Source: Syntrophus buswellii
GTDB taxonomy: Bacteria; Desulfobacterota; Syntrophia; Syntrophales; Syntrophaceae
DNA length: 64,000 nucleotides
Direction of reading: 5' to 3'
Assembly (NCBI RefSeq): GCF_046097065.1
Contig: NZ_CP175563.1
Span: forward strand, 2,294,001-2,358,000
Shown: one piece after another, positions 16,401-23,789 of the stretch
Position numbering within the stretch: the first letter of the stretch is position 1
Layout of the letters: the number at the start of each line of letters is the position of its first letter
Translations under genes and position numbers: made by a program
The notes under the pieces: generated by a model
What the model was told of the DNA's origin: nothing
Database searches by the model: none
Seen by the model: the letters and a program-made list of their open reading frames with translations, nothing else

Positions 16401-18810
16401 CCCCGTACCCCTTGCCGATGATCCCCTGAAGGCTGCCGCTGCTGAAATCCGTGTCCAAAAAGCTGAACAGGTAAACTGCTCCGCTGTCTTCCGTGCTCTC
16501 GTCAGCCCCGTCATCTCCATACGCCCCGACAGCCAGGCGGTTGCCTGATTTATTCAGCGATGCCGAAATGCCGAAACTGTCTCCACTTGCCAGATGGGCA
16601 ACATCCACATCCCTGTCGCCCGCGTACCCTTTGCCGATGATCCCCTGAAGGCTGCCGTCGCTGAAATCCCTATCCAAAAAATTGAAGAGATAAACCGCTC
16701 CGCTGTCCAACGTGCCATTATCAGCTCCATCATCGCCATAAGCCCCGACAGCCAGGCGGTTGCCTGATCCGTTCAACGATAACGAACGGCCGAAGAAGTC
16801 TTCGGCCTCCAGACTGGAGACGTTGACATTCTTACCCCCTGCATAGCCTTTCCCGATAATCCCCTGAAGACTTCCTCCGCTGAAATTTGTATCCGAAAAG
16901 CTGAAGAGGTGAACGGCGCCACTCGCGGCAACACTATTGTCCTGTCCGTTATCCCAGTCCGCTCCGACAGCAAGGCGGTCACCGTCATCATTCAGCGATA
17001 CCGAAACGCCGAAGGAGTCATCCGCCTCCAGGCTGTTGACATCGACATCTTTATTTTCCCCATAACCCAGTCCCAAGATCCCCTGATACGTCCAGTTGGA
17101 AAGCTCATCGCTGCCCCCGATGACGATGTTCTTCGGATCCAGAAGGAGTTCACCGCCCCTGCCGGTATCGATCTTGAGAATATCCGCCCGGCGCAGCCGT
17201 TCCGCCGAGGAAACCTCCACGTACCCCCCTGAAGCCTGGCCACCGGCGGAAATCCGTCCCAGCATGGTCGTCTCCTTATTCGACCAGACCACCGCCGTCC
17301 CACCGGCACTGCCGGTGTGGTCCGCAGAAACGTCGATAGAGGCTGTGTCGTTGACAAACACGTTCTCCGCGTTGGATAGTGTTTCAAGATTCCCCCATCT
17401 CTCCAGGAAACCTTCGTTGTATGCCCGTGAGGGGTCCGAATCTTTTCCTCCCTGGAAGGCCCCGCCTATCCGCACAAGACCGCCCCGATTCCCTCCGGAG
17501 GCATCCACGACTGCCGAAAACAGGCGCACGGAGCTTCCAGAGAGATCAATCCGCCCCCCCGGACCGGTTGCAGCGGAAGCCCGATAGGTTCCAGAACTCA
17601 GAAGTCCCCCCTGGGCTTCCAGCCGGATCGACCCGCCGCCTGTTGCCCCGGAAACATCTGCAACACTTGTGGAGGTTGCCAATGTCCGACCGCTGCTGGA
17701 GCAGTTCACCTGCCCGCCTGTTCCCTCAAAGCCCCGAGCCTGCAGCTGATCCGCCAGGGACAAAGTACCGGAAGAATGGACCGAAATGTTACCCCCCTGA
17801 GTCCTGCCGTCAGCGGATATCGTCCCCCCCAGGGAAACAAAGCCGCCATCGATCCGAATGGTCCCGCCCTGCTTGCCTGAGGCATCTAACAAGCCCGTGC
17901 TGGTCACTTCATCGCCGGCTAGGACAATCTCGCCGTTTCTCTCCTCGATGGACCGGGCTTTCATCACCCCTGTGTTGTTCACCACGCTCCGGAGGACATC
18001 GGAGACTCCCCGCGCAGTCAGGAGGACGGAATTTCCCGAGAGGGTTCCCGAATTGCGGATCTCTGCAGCCGCCTTTCCCGGGTCCACCACAAAGCCGACA
18101 AGATCGTTTCCTGCAAAATGAACGAGCACCTGATCCCCTGAAGCCAGGGCGGCCGTTCCCTGAGACGCCTGAATCGTCCCCTCGTTCGCGACCGAGGGTG
18201 ACAACAGGGCGACGTACCCCCCTTGAATTTTTCCCTGATTGAGGATGCCCCCCAGGGAGGCAGAACTCTGGAAACTGTAATTGCCGCCTAAAAAGTCCCT
18301 GTCGGCGAGATTCAGAGTCGAAGCGAGAAACCCCCCGACGCTGATTTTAGCATGAGGCCCTACGAGCACGCCATTTGGATTGATCAGCCAGACCTGGCCA
18401 TTGGCTGAAAGGGATCCGCAGAGTCTCGAAGGATCGGAACCTGTCACTCTGTTTAGAGAAATGGCGGAAGAGGAGGGTTGTATATAGCGCACAGCTTCCC
18501 CCTTGTCGATGCTGTAACTTTTCCAGTTCAGGATTGATTTTTTTGTAGATTGTGTAATTTCAAGTGTTCTGGCATTGGGACGCGAAAAGGTGGAACTGCC
18601 CGCTTTCAGCTCGCCCCCCCTGGGCAGTGCGTAAGCCGAACCCGTCAACAGAGTTGCAGCCATCGTCAAGGCACTGAGGCCCAGGACCCCCTTCTTGCCC
18701 GTTTCCCGAATCGCATCCCGTAATTGTTGCGCGGCGTCCAGTGCCACCGTGAGGCTTCGTTGAATCCTTGTCTTCCTCTGCCTTCCTAAAGCCTGCTTCG
18801 CTCGCGTCAT
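13435..18810 (-). CDS. Two-partner secretion exoprotein (TpsA), filamentous-haemagglutinin type with two repeat arrays
   Basis: 1791-residue exported protein. It has an extended N-terminal signal region (about 1-62) and a haemagglutination-activity/TPS domain (about 62-300, with WLINPNGVLVGP) needed for recognition by TpsB. A beta-helix region runs to about 570. Six 73-residue FG-GAP-like repeats (about 575-1010) carry GDRLAVGA...GAVYLF. Seven 67-residue repeats (about 1190-1655) carry LSVRAGGDITDSG, and a short tail follows. The start has GGAGGGG five bases upstream. The tpsB gene lies 190 bp upstream on the same strand. Probably surface-bound or released; adhesion is the family role. No toxin (CdiA-CT) end is seen. 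Confidence 0.9.
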   Translation of the reverse strand: MTRAKQALGRQRKTRIQRSLTVALDAAQQLRDAIRETGKKGVLGLSALTMAATLLTGSAYALPRGGELKAGSSTFSRPNARTLEITQSTKKSILNWKSYSIDKGEAVRYIQPSSSAISLNRVTGSDPSRLCGSLSANGQVWLINPNGVLVGPHAKISVGGFLASTLNLADRDFLGGNYSFQSSASLGGILNQGKIQGGYVALLSPSVANEGTIQASQGTAALASGDQVLVHFAGNDLVGFVVDPGKAAAEIRNSGTLSGNSVLLTARGVSDVLRSVVNNTGVMKARSIEERNGEIVLAGDEVTSTGLLDASGKQGGTIRIDGGFVSLGGTISADGRTQGGNISVHSSGTLSLADQLQARGFEGTGGQVNCSSSGRTLATSTSVADVSGATGGGSIRLEAQGGLLSSGTYRASAATGPGGRIDLSGSSVRLFSAVVDASGGNRGGLVRIGGAFQGGKDSDPSRAYNEGFLERWGNLETLSNAENVFVNDTASIDVSADHTGSAGGTAVVWSNKETTMLGRISAGGQASGGYVEVSSAERLRRADILKIDTGRGGELLLDPKNIVIGGSDELSNWTYQGILGLGYGENKDVDVNSLEADDSFGVSVSLNDDGDRLAVGADWDNGQDNSVAASGAVHLFSFSDTNFSGGSLQGIIGKGYAGGKNVNVSSLEAEDFFGRSLSLNGSGNRLAVGAYGDDGADNGTLDSGAVYLFNFLDRDFSDGSLQGIIGKGYAGDRDVDVAHLASGDSFGISASLNKSGNRLAVGAYGDDGADESTEDSGAVYLFSFLDTDFSSGSLQGIIGKGYGGDRDVDVARLASGDSFGISASLNGSGDRLAVGAEGDDGAVDDTEDGGAAYLFSFSDTDFSGGRLQGIIGRGYGGDKDVDVADLENYDNFGVSVSLNNTGNRLAVGADWDDGFENTSEDSGAVYLFSFSATDFNGGSLQGIMGKGYSGGKDSDVGILEDGDYFGRSVSLNGAGNLLAVGAWGNDGADESETDSGAVYLFSKYAFGDSSGASVNLPADDVATWLGGGSNLTLQASNDITLNSSITVNNPSGNGGDLTLAAGRSVILNGDITTDSSNLNLVANDTTANGVVDADREEGPAVIFQAPGTLIDAGTGAVTVSLRNGSGKTYTESGDITLSGINAATLSVSNAGLTAGSGVTQNGGSFIVTGKASLAAGTNDIDLTASGNDFETVSATGRNVALVDSTGINLSTTTASGTLSVRAGGDITDSGKVSVSDKTTLNSGESDIVLNYGKSDYGTVSATGRNVTLVDSTGINLSTTTASGALSVRAGGDITDSGKVSVSGKTTLNSGESDIVLNYGKSDYGTVSAIGRNVTLVDSTGINLTTTTASGTLSVRAGGDITDSGKVSVSGKTTLNSGESDIVLNYGKSDYGTVSATGRNVTLVDSTGINLSTTTASGALSVRAGGDITDSGKVSVSGKTTLNSGESDIVLNYGKSDYGTVSAIGRNVTLVDSTGINLTTTTASGTLSVRAGGDITDSGKVSVSGKTTLNSGESDIVLNYGKSDYGTVSATGRNVTLVDSTGINLTTTTASGTLSVRAGGDITDSGKVSVSGKTTLNSGESDIVLNYGKSDYGTVSAIGRNVTLVDSTGINLTTTTASGALSVRAGGDITDSGRISVSGTTTLNAGTHDIVLNTSTNDFSKVIVKAGKKLTLVDADDLNLGGSTLSGAVTVTSHGSLTLLGSLNAGTNRVTLNAGSGAINGAYTLTAGNATLSGSTIGTAARPYVNASGLLTLKASSLVNGVSANLRGPADLDVVVSSAPGKVLLNGKGIYP
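13900..15250 (-). repeat. Seven tandem 201-bp repeats inside tpsA
   Basis: The string GTCCGTGATGTCGCC (plus-strand reading) recurs at 13921, 14122, 14323, 14524, 14725, 14926 and 15127, exactly 201 bases (67 codons) apart. Central copies are nearly identical. Two adjacent units (variants INLS..SGAL..SAIG then INLT..SGTL..SATG) recur as a pair, pointing to a 402-bp duplication. In-frame length means unit loss or gain keeps the gene open. Confidence 0.95.
15800..17110 (-). repeat. Six tandem 219-bp FG-GAP-like repeats inside tpsA
   Basis: The element read on the plus strand as GATCCCCTGA (or AATCCCCTGA) recurs at 15982, 16201, 16420, 16639, 16858 and 17077, a constant period of 219 bases (73 codons). 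The units are more diverged than the 201-bp array, so they are older. Encoded units carry SLQGIIGKGY, GDSFG.SASLN and RLAVGA..DDGA. Confidence 0.93.
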
Positions 18811-18999
18811 TTTGCCCCTCCACGTAACGTTATAGGTGATCTGAAGAGTGGAGTACGCAATAATGGTTCAATTTCATTGACTTATAGTGAACTATATAAC
18901 CTTTGACCGCTCTTTATCACGTTGTTCACCGTATTCACGGAGGGTTCCCAGACGCAGATCCATCCGTTTTTTTCGACTTATTCTCCAGAAGGGGAAATT

Positions 19000-20709
19000 T
19001 CAGAAGTTCCATGCCGCGGATACATATATTTCGGCATGTCTTGCGTTGAACCGATCCTTCTTCCTGGGCACGGCCCAATCCAGGCGGACGGCAAAGGAGT
19101 TTCCTGGAGACAACCTCACTCCGGATCCCAGGCTGGAGAGATAGTCATCCCGACTTTCCCCGGGCTCCGGGTCATTCAGGAATACCCCTCCATGATCGCC
19201 GAAAAAAGCCAGTTTGAACATGTCTCCGATCCTCCGGCCGAAGATGCTTTTTTCAGGGAAAAAAGGCGAGGTTTGCAGCTCCGCCGATATAAAATAGCCG
19301 CTGTCCCCGTTGCAGCAGGAGGCGTCGAAGCCCCGGACCGATCCCATACCACCCAGGGAAAACTGCTCAACCACGAACAGGCGGTCCGCTGAAAGCTGGC
19401 CCTCCCCCCTCAGGATCAGAAAACTGTTGCCCGGAAGCATCTGGATTCGGGAAACATCCAGGTTATATTTGGAAAAGGAGCCGTCGGCGCCCTTGCGGCT
19501 CACGCCGGGATCGCTGCGGCCCGAACCGTCGAAGAGATCCCGGACGCCCCGGTGGGCTGTAAAAGCCAGGTTCGTTCGGCCCCGGTAATCATCAACAAAA
19601 TCGTAGGAAACCCCCAGGGAGAAGACCCGGATCCGGTCCCGGCTCCAGGTTTCATCAAGGATATAATCTGTTAAATTCTTATAGTCGAAGCCGAACTTCA
19701 CATCGAGACGCTGGGTCAGCCGCCGGTAAAGCGGGTACGTCACATAGAGGCCCAGCAGATCGGATTTTCCGTTGATGTCGAGCGCCCCCAGCTCCTCGCC
19801 GGATTCGTAACGGCTGTTGGTATAGTAGAAGCCGACTTTTGTGCCATCATAACCCAGGGGAATGAGGTAATCGATCCTCCCGTAGGACAGCCGCTCCAGA
19901 TCCAACTGATCGAGGCCGGTCACTCCCCGCAGGGTGAGCTGATCCCCGGTCAGCAGAAGACTGCCCGTTTCCAGCATCAACCCGGCCCGGCTCCGGCTGG
20001 AGGATTTCGAACCGAAGTTGTCGTAGGAGAGGCTCCCGGAAAAGGGGGACCGCTCCTCCGCCCGAATCACAAGGTCCGTCGTTCCAGGAGCTTGCCCCGC
20101 CTGCAGCAGGGCGTTGACCGAGAGATAGGGATACTCGTTCAAAATCAGAAGGGAGCGCTCCAGGACCGATTCACGGAGGGAAGAATCTCTGCCCAGACGG
20201 GCAAGGTGCCTCTCGATAAAGGTGCTGCTGTATCGCCGATTACCGGTGACGGTCACCTTGTCCAGCCGCCCCTCCACCACTTGAATGAGGATTTCGCCGT
20301 CCCGAACCGTCTGGGCAGGAACATGGGCATTGACAAGGAGATAGCCCAACTCCCGGTAGCGGGCGGTGATCCTGTCTGCAGCCCCCTGGATCTCCTCCAG
20401 AGAAAGCTCCTTCTCCTCCCAGGGAGACACGAGAGATTTGATCTCTTCGGAGGAAAGGATCGTAAAACCCTCCACACGAAAGGCCTTTATCCGGATTTTC
20501 GGGGATGGTAAGGGCGTCTCCGCCTTTTGTTCCCGTTCCGCTTCGATTCTGGGGATTTTTTTCGCCTCCCTGGGCCGTTCCGCGCCCCGCTCCAGAGATT
20601 TCAAGACATCTCCACTGCGCTCCTGGGCCGGCAATGGCACGGAAGTCAGCAGAATTACCGGAAACGATGACAGGATCGCGATGAGAAGGATTAAACGAGT
20701 GTGACGCAA
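19000..20709 (-). CDS. TpsB outer-membrane transporter (ShlB/FhaC/HecB family)
   Basis: Outer-membrane secretion pore partner of the adjacent TpsA. A TTG start at 20709 with GGAG six bases upstream puts a clean signal peptide (LILLIAILSSFPVILLTSVP) at the N-terminus, giving 569 residues; a 31-codon longer frame has no ribosome site. After a Glu/Arg/Pro-rich linker come POTRA domains (IRIKAFRVEGFTILSSEEI; LDKVTVTGNRRYSS) and a 16-strand barrel with the conserved VRGF motif (GMGSVRGFDAS). It ends in a terminal Phe (SAAWNF), a BAM-recognition signature. Order tpsB-tpsA is standard. Confidence 0.92.
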   Translation of the reverse strand: MRHTRLILLIAILSSFPVILLTSVPLPAQERSGDVLKSLERGAERPREAKKIPRIEAEREQKAETPLPSPKIRIKAFRVEGFTILSSEEIKSLVSPWEEKELSLEEIQGAADRITARYRELGYLLVNAHVPAQTVRDGEILIQVVEGRLDKVTVTGNRRYSSTFIERHLARLGRDSSLRESVLERSLLILNEYPYLSVNALLQAGQAPGTTDLVIRAEERSPFSGSLSYDNFGSKSSSRSRAGLMLETGSLLLTGDQLTLRGVTGLDQLDLERLSYGRIDYLIPLGYDGTKVGFYYTNSRYESGEELGALDINGKSDLLGLYVTYPLYRRLTQRLDVKFGFDYKNLTDYILDETWSRDRIRVFSLGVSYDFVDDYRGRTNLAFTAHRGVRDLFDGSGRSDPGVSRKGADGSFSKYNLDVSRIQMLPGNSFLILRGEGQLSADRLFVVEQFSLGGMGSVRGFDASCCNGDSGYFISAELQTSPFFPEKSIFGRRIGDMFKLAFFGDHGGVFLNDPEPGESRDDYLSSLGSGVRLSPGNSFAVRLDWAVPRKKDRFNARHAEIYVSAAWNF

Positions 20710-20938
20710 CGGCTCTCCTCTGCATGGGGTTTCAGGTAACCCTGCAACAAGCAAGCCCTCCCGTCTCGTCAGGACAGGACAACCCAGGCCGCAATTCCTC
20801 ATCCGGAACCGACGCCCACCGTATTGGCCGCCCGGGTCATTCTTGAAAAGATCTTCCTTGAAGCTTCAGATCGTCACATTCAGAGTTGTCCCGAATCGAA
20901 AAAGATCCGATCCCGGAGCAGGGCTTCTCAAGCAGGGC

Positions 20939-21763
20939 CTACCCTGCCATCCCCAGCAGCCGCCGGGCATTTCCTCCAAGGATGGCCTCCTTGGTTTCAT
21001 TGGGGTAAGGCAGAGCCAGAACCCTGTCCACCAGGCCCTTGACGTCATACATTCCGGGCCAGTCGCTTCCAAAAAGGAACCGGTCGGAAAACTTCTCCAG
21101 ATTCGGGAAAAGGCGAGGCAGGTGGCGGATGGCAATCCCCGCAATTCCGATGTGGACGTTGCGATGCCGCGAAACCATCCAGGCGGCCCGGTCGTACCAG
21201 AAGGGCCTGCCCCCGTGCTCCATGAGAATCTTCAAATCGGGAAATTCATCGGCCACGTCATCCAGCAGCAGCGGATCGGCATATTTAATCCGCGTCCCCT
21301 GAAAAACCGAAGAGCCAGTGTGAAACATAACGGGCAGGCCTTTCGACTGAACATACTCATAGAAAGTGAAAAAAGACGGATCGTTGGGGTAGAAATGCTG
21401 ATAGGAAGGCAGAAGCTTGAAGCCTTTCATCCCCAGGTCCTCAACGGCGTGCCGAGCCTGAACTTCGCAGGGTGTGTCCTCCCCGAGATTGAAAGCCGCA
21501 AAGGGGATCAACGACTCTTCATCGCGACAGAAGCGGGCGACTTCTTCGTTGGTTATGATGCCGGTACATTTCGGGGCGTATTCGGCCAAGACGACGGTGG
21601 AAGAAACTCCCTGCGAGGCAAAGAAGGCCACCAGTTCCTCGGGCGTCAGACCTTCGGCAAACCGTTCGAACGTATCGGGATTATTCTGCAGGAAATACTC
21701 CCGGACCCAGGGTTTCCAGGTCTTCACGGGTGCTGCATGGACATGGAAATCAATGATTCTCAT
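20939..21763 (-). CDS. Amidohydrolase_2-family metal-dependent hydrolase
   Basis: 274-residue TIM-barrel protein of the ACMSD/amidohydrolase_2 type. The first strand carries HxH (H7 and H9 in IIDFHVHAA). Later metal or active-site candidates are the His in VMFHTGSS, the His in LMEHGGRPFW and the Asp in FGSDWPGMYD. Such enzymes act on carboxylated or lactone-type substrates; the substrate here is unknown. Single-gene unit between tpsB and a FabG-like gene, with no metabolic context to narrow it. Confidence 0.87.
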   Translation of the reverse strand: MRIIDFHVHAAPVKTWKPWVREYFLQNNPDTFERFAEGLTPEELVAFFASQGVSSTVVLAEYAPKCTGIITNEEVARFCRDEESLIPFAAFNLGEDTPCEVQARHAVEDLGMKGFKLLPSYQHFYPNDPSFFTFYEYVQSKGLPVMFHTGSSVFQGTRIKYADPLLLDDVADEFPDLKILMEHGGRPFWYDRAAWMVSRHRNVHIGIAGIAIRHLPRLFPNLEKFSDRFLFGSDWPGMYDVKGLVDRVLALPYPNETKEAILGGNARRLLGMAG

Positions 21764-21914
21764 TGTTTTTTCTCCCTTTGGAACCCATTTTACACATTCC
21801 CCGGTTTCTCTGTTCCATGAGACGTCACATCTGCCTCGTCAGGGAAGCCAGCAAGAACGGTGAAGAGTGACGTATACGGCGCTCGCCGACCGGAAAGGGA
21901 TAAAAGCATCGCCC

Positions 21915-22649
21915 TTAGAACATCCCCCCGTTCACAGAAATCACCTGGCCGGTCATATAGGAGGCATCAGCCGAGCAGAGGAAACGGACAACCTTCGCCA
22001 CTTCCTCCGGCTCACCCACCCGCCGCATAGGGATTCTCTCGCGGATCTGCTCCTGGGGGATATTCTGAGTCATATCCGTCCGGATCAGTCCCGGTGCCAC
22101 CACATTGATCCGGATCCCCAGCCTCGCCACCTCGGAAGCAAGGGCTTTGCTTGCCGCAATCAGCCCGGCCTTGGCTGCGGAGTAGTTGGTCTGCCCCCGG
22201 TTTCCCACCAAAGCCGACAGGGAAGACATCGATACGACCGATCCCCGGCGGGCTTTCATCATCGCCTTGATGGCGGGCTGCGTAACATTGAAGAACCCGT
22301 TTAGAGTCGTCGCGATGACGGCATTCCAGTCTTCTTCCGGCATCATCAAAAAGAGATTATCGGCGGTAATTCCCGCATTATTCACCAACACATCGAGAGA
22401 AGGCCGGCGGGCGATCACGTTCTCCACGCAGCGCCGGCTTTCGGAGGCATCAGCCACATTGAAGCAGAGCTTCTCCGCTGACCCACCCTCGGCCTCAATG
22501 AGAGAAACCGTTTCATCGGCTTTGGCTTCAGAAGAACGGTAATTGACCACCACATGATATCCGCTGCGCGCCAGTTCCAGGGCCACAGCCCGACCGATCC
22601 CCCGGCTGGCCCCTGTCACCAGTGCGGTTTCACGCTTATTCTCTTCCAT
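21915..22649 (-). CDS. FabG-type 3-oxoacyl-ACP/CoA reductase (SDR)
   Basis: 244-residue short-chain dehydrogenase from the ATG at 22649 (MEENKRETALVTG), preceded by GGGG. It has the NADP(H) motif TGASRGIG, the NNAG motif, catalytic Ser in SMSSLSA and YSAAK with catalytic Tyr/Lys. The C-terminal TGQVISVNGGMF is characteristic of FabG-like reductases. It may reduce beta-ketoacyl-ACP or acetoacetyl-CoA-like substrates. No other fab genes adjoin it, so membership in the main fatty-acid cycle is not shown. Confidence 0.9.
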   Translation of the reverse strand: MEENKRETALVTGASRGIGRAVALELARSGYHVVVNYRSSEAKADETVSLIEAEGGSAEKLCFNVADASESRRCVENVIARRPSLDVLVNNAGITADNLFLMMPEEDWNAVIATTLNGFFNVTQPAIKAMMKARRGSVVSMSSLSALVGNRGQTNYSAAKAGLIAASKALASEVARLGIRINVVAPGLIRTDMTQNIPQEQIRERIPMRRVGEPEEVAKVVRFLCSADASYMTGQVISVNGGMF

Positions 22650-22927
22650 CTCGCGCCCCTGCACTTATTGCGGACCTGCCATGTCCCATCGCCTGAACCA
22701 TGGCGTCCGACAGATCTCCAATGATCCGGAACAGACGGTCCCCTCGGCCAGACTCGACCACAACCCAGGCATTCAAGGATGATTCTCTCATATAAGGTGT
22801 TCAAAAGGCATGGAGCCTGTCGAGGGCAGGGTCAACATCGGTTCCGCTTCTTTTCTCGCGGTAAAAATTCCGCAACGTAGTAGATAAGAATTCCCCCCTG
22901 AAGTCAAGGGAAAACCAGACCTTTTCA

Positions 22928-22957
22928 TTGACAACAACCCTCGCCAAGCCTTATATT
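22928..22957 (+). promoter_or_regulatory. Sigma-70-like promoter upstream of dodecin
   Basis: TTGACA (22928-22933), an 18-base spacer and TATATT (22952-22957). It implies a leader of roughly 170 bases before the dodecin start. The leader has no open frame with a ribosome site and no riboswitch class I recognise. Confidence 0.55.
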
Positions 22958-23133
22958 GTTGGACAAGTGAGAGAAGCTTGACCAGAAGCCTTGAACAATC
23001 TGAAGGAACCAGAGGTTCAAAAAGGAATGCGCTTCAGGGAAAGCGACCGGATTTCAGCAGAGCACACGTGCTGGGAGGTTTGCGCCGGTTTTCATGTTCA
23101 TCGATAACCAACACTACACAGAAGGAGGCTACC

Positions 23134-23346
23134 ATGTCTGACCGAGTTTACAAAAAAGTTGAAGTCGTAGGAACCTCGAAAAAGGGCATCGACGAGGCCA
23201 TCAACAATGCAATTGAAACAGCTGCCAAAACCATCCGCAACATCGACTGGTTTGAAGTAGCGGAAACCACCGGCCACGTTGTCAATGGCAAGGTTGAACA
23301 TTTCCAGGTCACGCTGAAAATAGGCTTCCGGTTTGAAGAAGATTGA
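23134..23346 (+). CDS. Dodecin flavin-storage protein
   Basis: 70-residue protein that forms hollow dodecamers binding flavin (FMN or riboflavin) and, in some bacteria, CoA. The ATG follows a strong GAAGGAGG. The dodecin pattern is complete: VYKKVEVVGTSKKGIDEAIN, the flavin-stacking Trp in RNIDWFEVAE, and the C-terminal strand VEHFQVTLKIGFRFE. Length and ends match the family. Monocistronic: its own promoter lies upstream and a strong terminator follows directly. Confidence 0.95.
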   Translation: MSDRVYKKVEVVGTSKKGIDEAINNAIETAAKTIRNIDWFEVAETTGHVVNGKVEHFQVTLKIGFRFEED

Positions 23347-23352
23347 CGAGAA

Positions 23353-23394
23353 GCCGCGCTGATCCCCGTTCTCCGAAAGCGGGGCTCAGCGCGG
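23353..23394 (+). terminator. Intrinsic terminator of dodecin gene
   Basis: GCCGCGCTGA.CCCCG pairs with CGGGG.TCAGCGCGGC (16-bp stem with one mismatch, 11-base loop), followed by CTTTT. Confidence 0.85.
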
Positions 23395-23693
23395 CCCTGT
23401 CTTTTGTCACCGAATCATAAGAAAAACCGCCCTTGACATTTCCCGCCAAATGATTCTCTCGACCCATTACGACACATTATGCTGCCTCGACGAGGCCCGC
23501 GACGTTACAAAGCAGCAATCGGTCCGCCCTCAGTCTGCACAATAACCCTCCCTTTTGAATTACGATAGCGTCCGGCATCCTGTCGTCTGACGTGTGCTGC
23601 GCATCATGAAAAGGCAGCCGCAAAGCTTCGTTCACGGCAGCACCCGTTTTCTTCAAGCCTTCAGACAACTTAGAAGCAGAAAGCCCCTGCCCC
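23395..23693. other. Intergenic stretch, no gene recognised
   Basis: About 300 bases between the dodecin terminator and the nrdJ promoter. A 63-codon minus-strand frame is present without a ribosome site or recognisable content. No RNA gene recognised. Confidence 0.4.
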
Positions 23694-23747
23694 TTGACAA
23701 ACTCTACATATTGTGGTTAATGTCGGCCGTCATACAGCATGTGGTGT
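23694..23747 (+). promoter_or_regulatory. nrdJ promoter with two tandem NrdR boxes
   Basis: TTGACA (23694-23699) and GTTAAT (23716-23721) form a plausible promoter. Between and over them lies ACTCTACATATTGTGG (23701-23716), matching 12 of 16 positions of the NrdR box ACACTATATATAGTGT. A second, weaker box, ATACAGCATGTGGTGT (23732-23747, 10 of 16), starts exactly 31 bases later, the canonical three-helical-turn spacing of paired NrdR sites. This predicts repression by the dATP/ATP-sensing repressor NrdR, whose gene is not in this window. Confidence 0.7.
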
Positions 23748-23789
23748 TTTGAACCACTCTTTTTCTTATTTCTTAAGGAGTTATCTGCA

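Noticed and set aside
13900..17110. Regularly spaced repeats suggesting a CRISPR array
   Set aside because: The period is 201 or 219 bases with whole units repeated, inside an open coding frame; no short repeat plus unique spacer structure and no cas genes.
22636..22791. 51-codon minus-strand frame overlapping the fabG-like start (MRESSLNAWVVVESGRGDR...)
   Set aside because: Protein-like composition but no ribosome site, overlaps fabG, and no recognised similarity.
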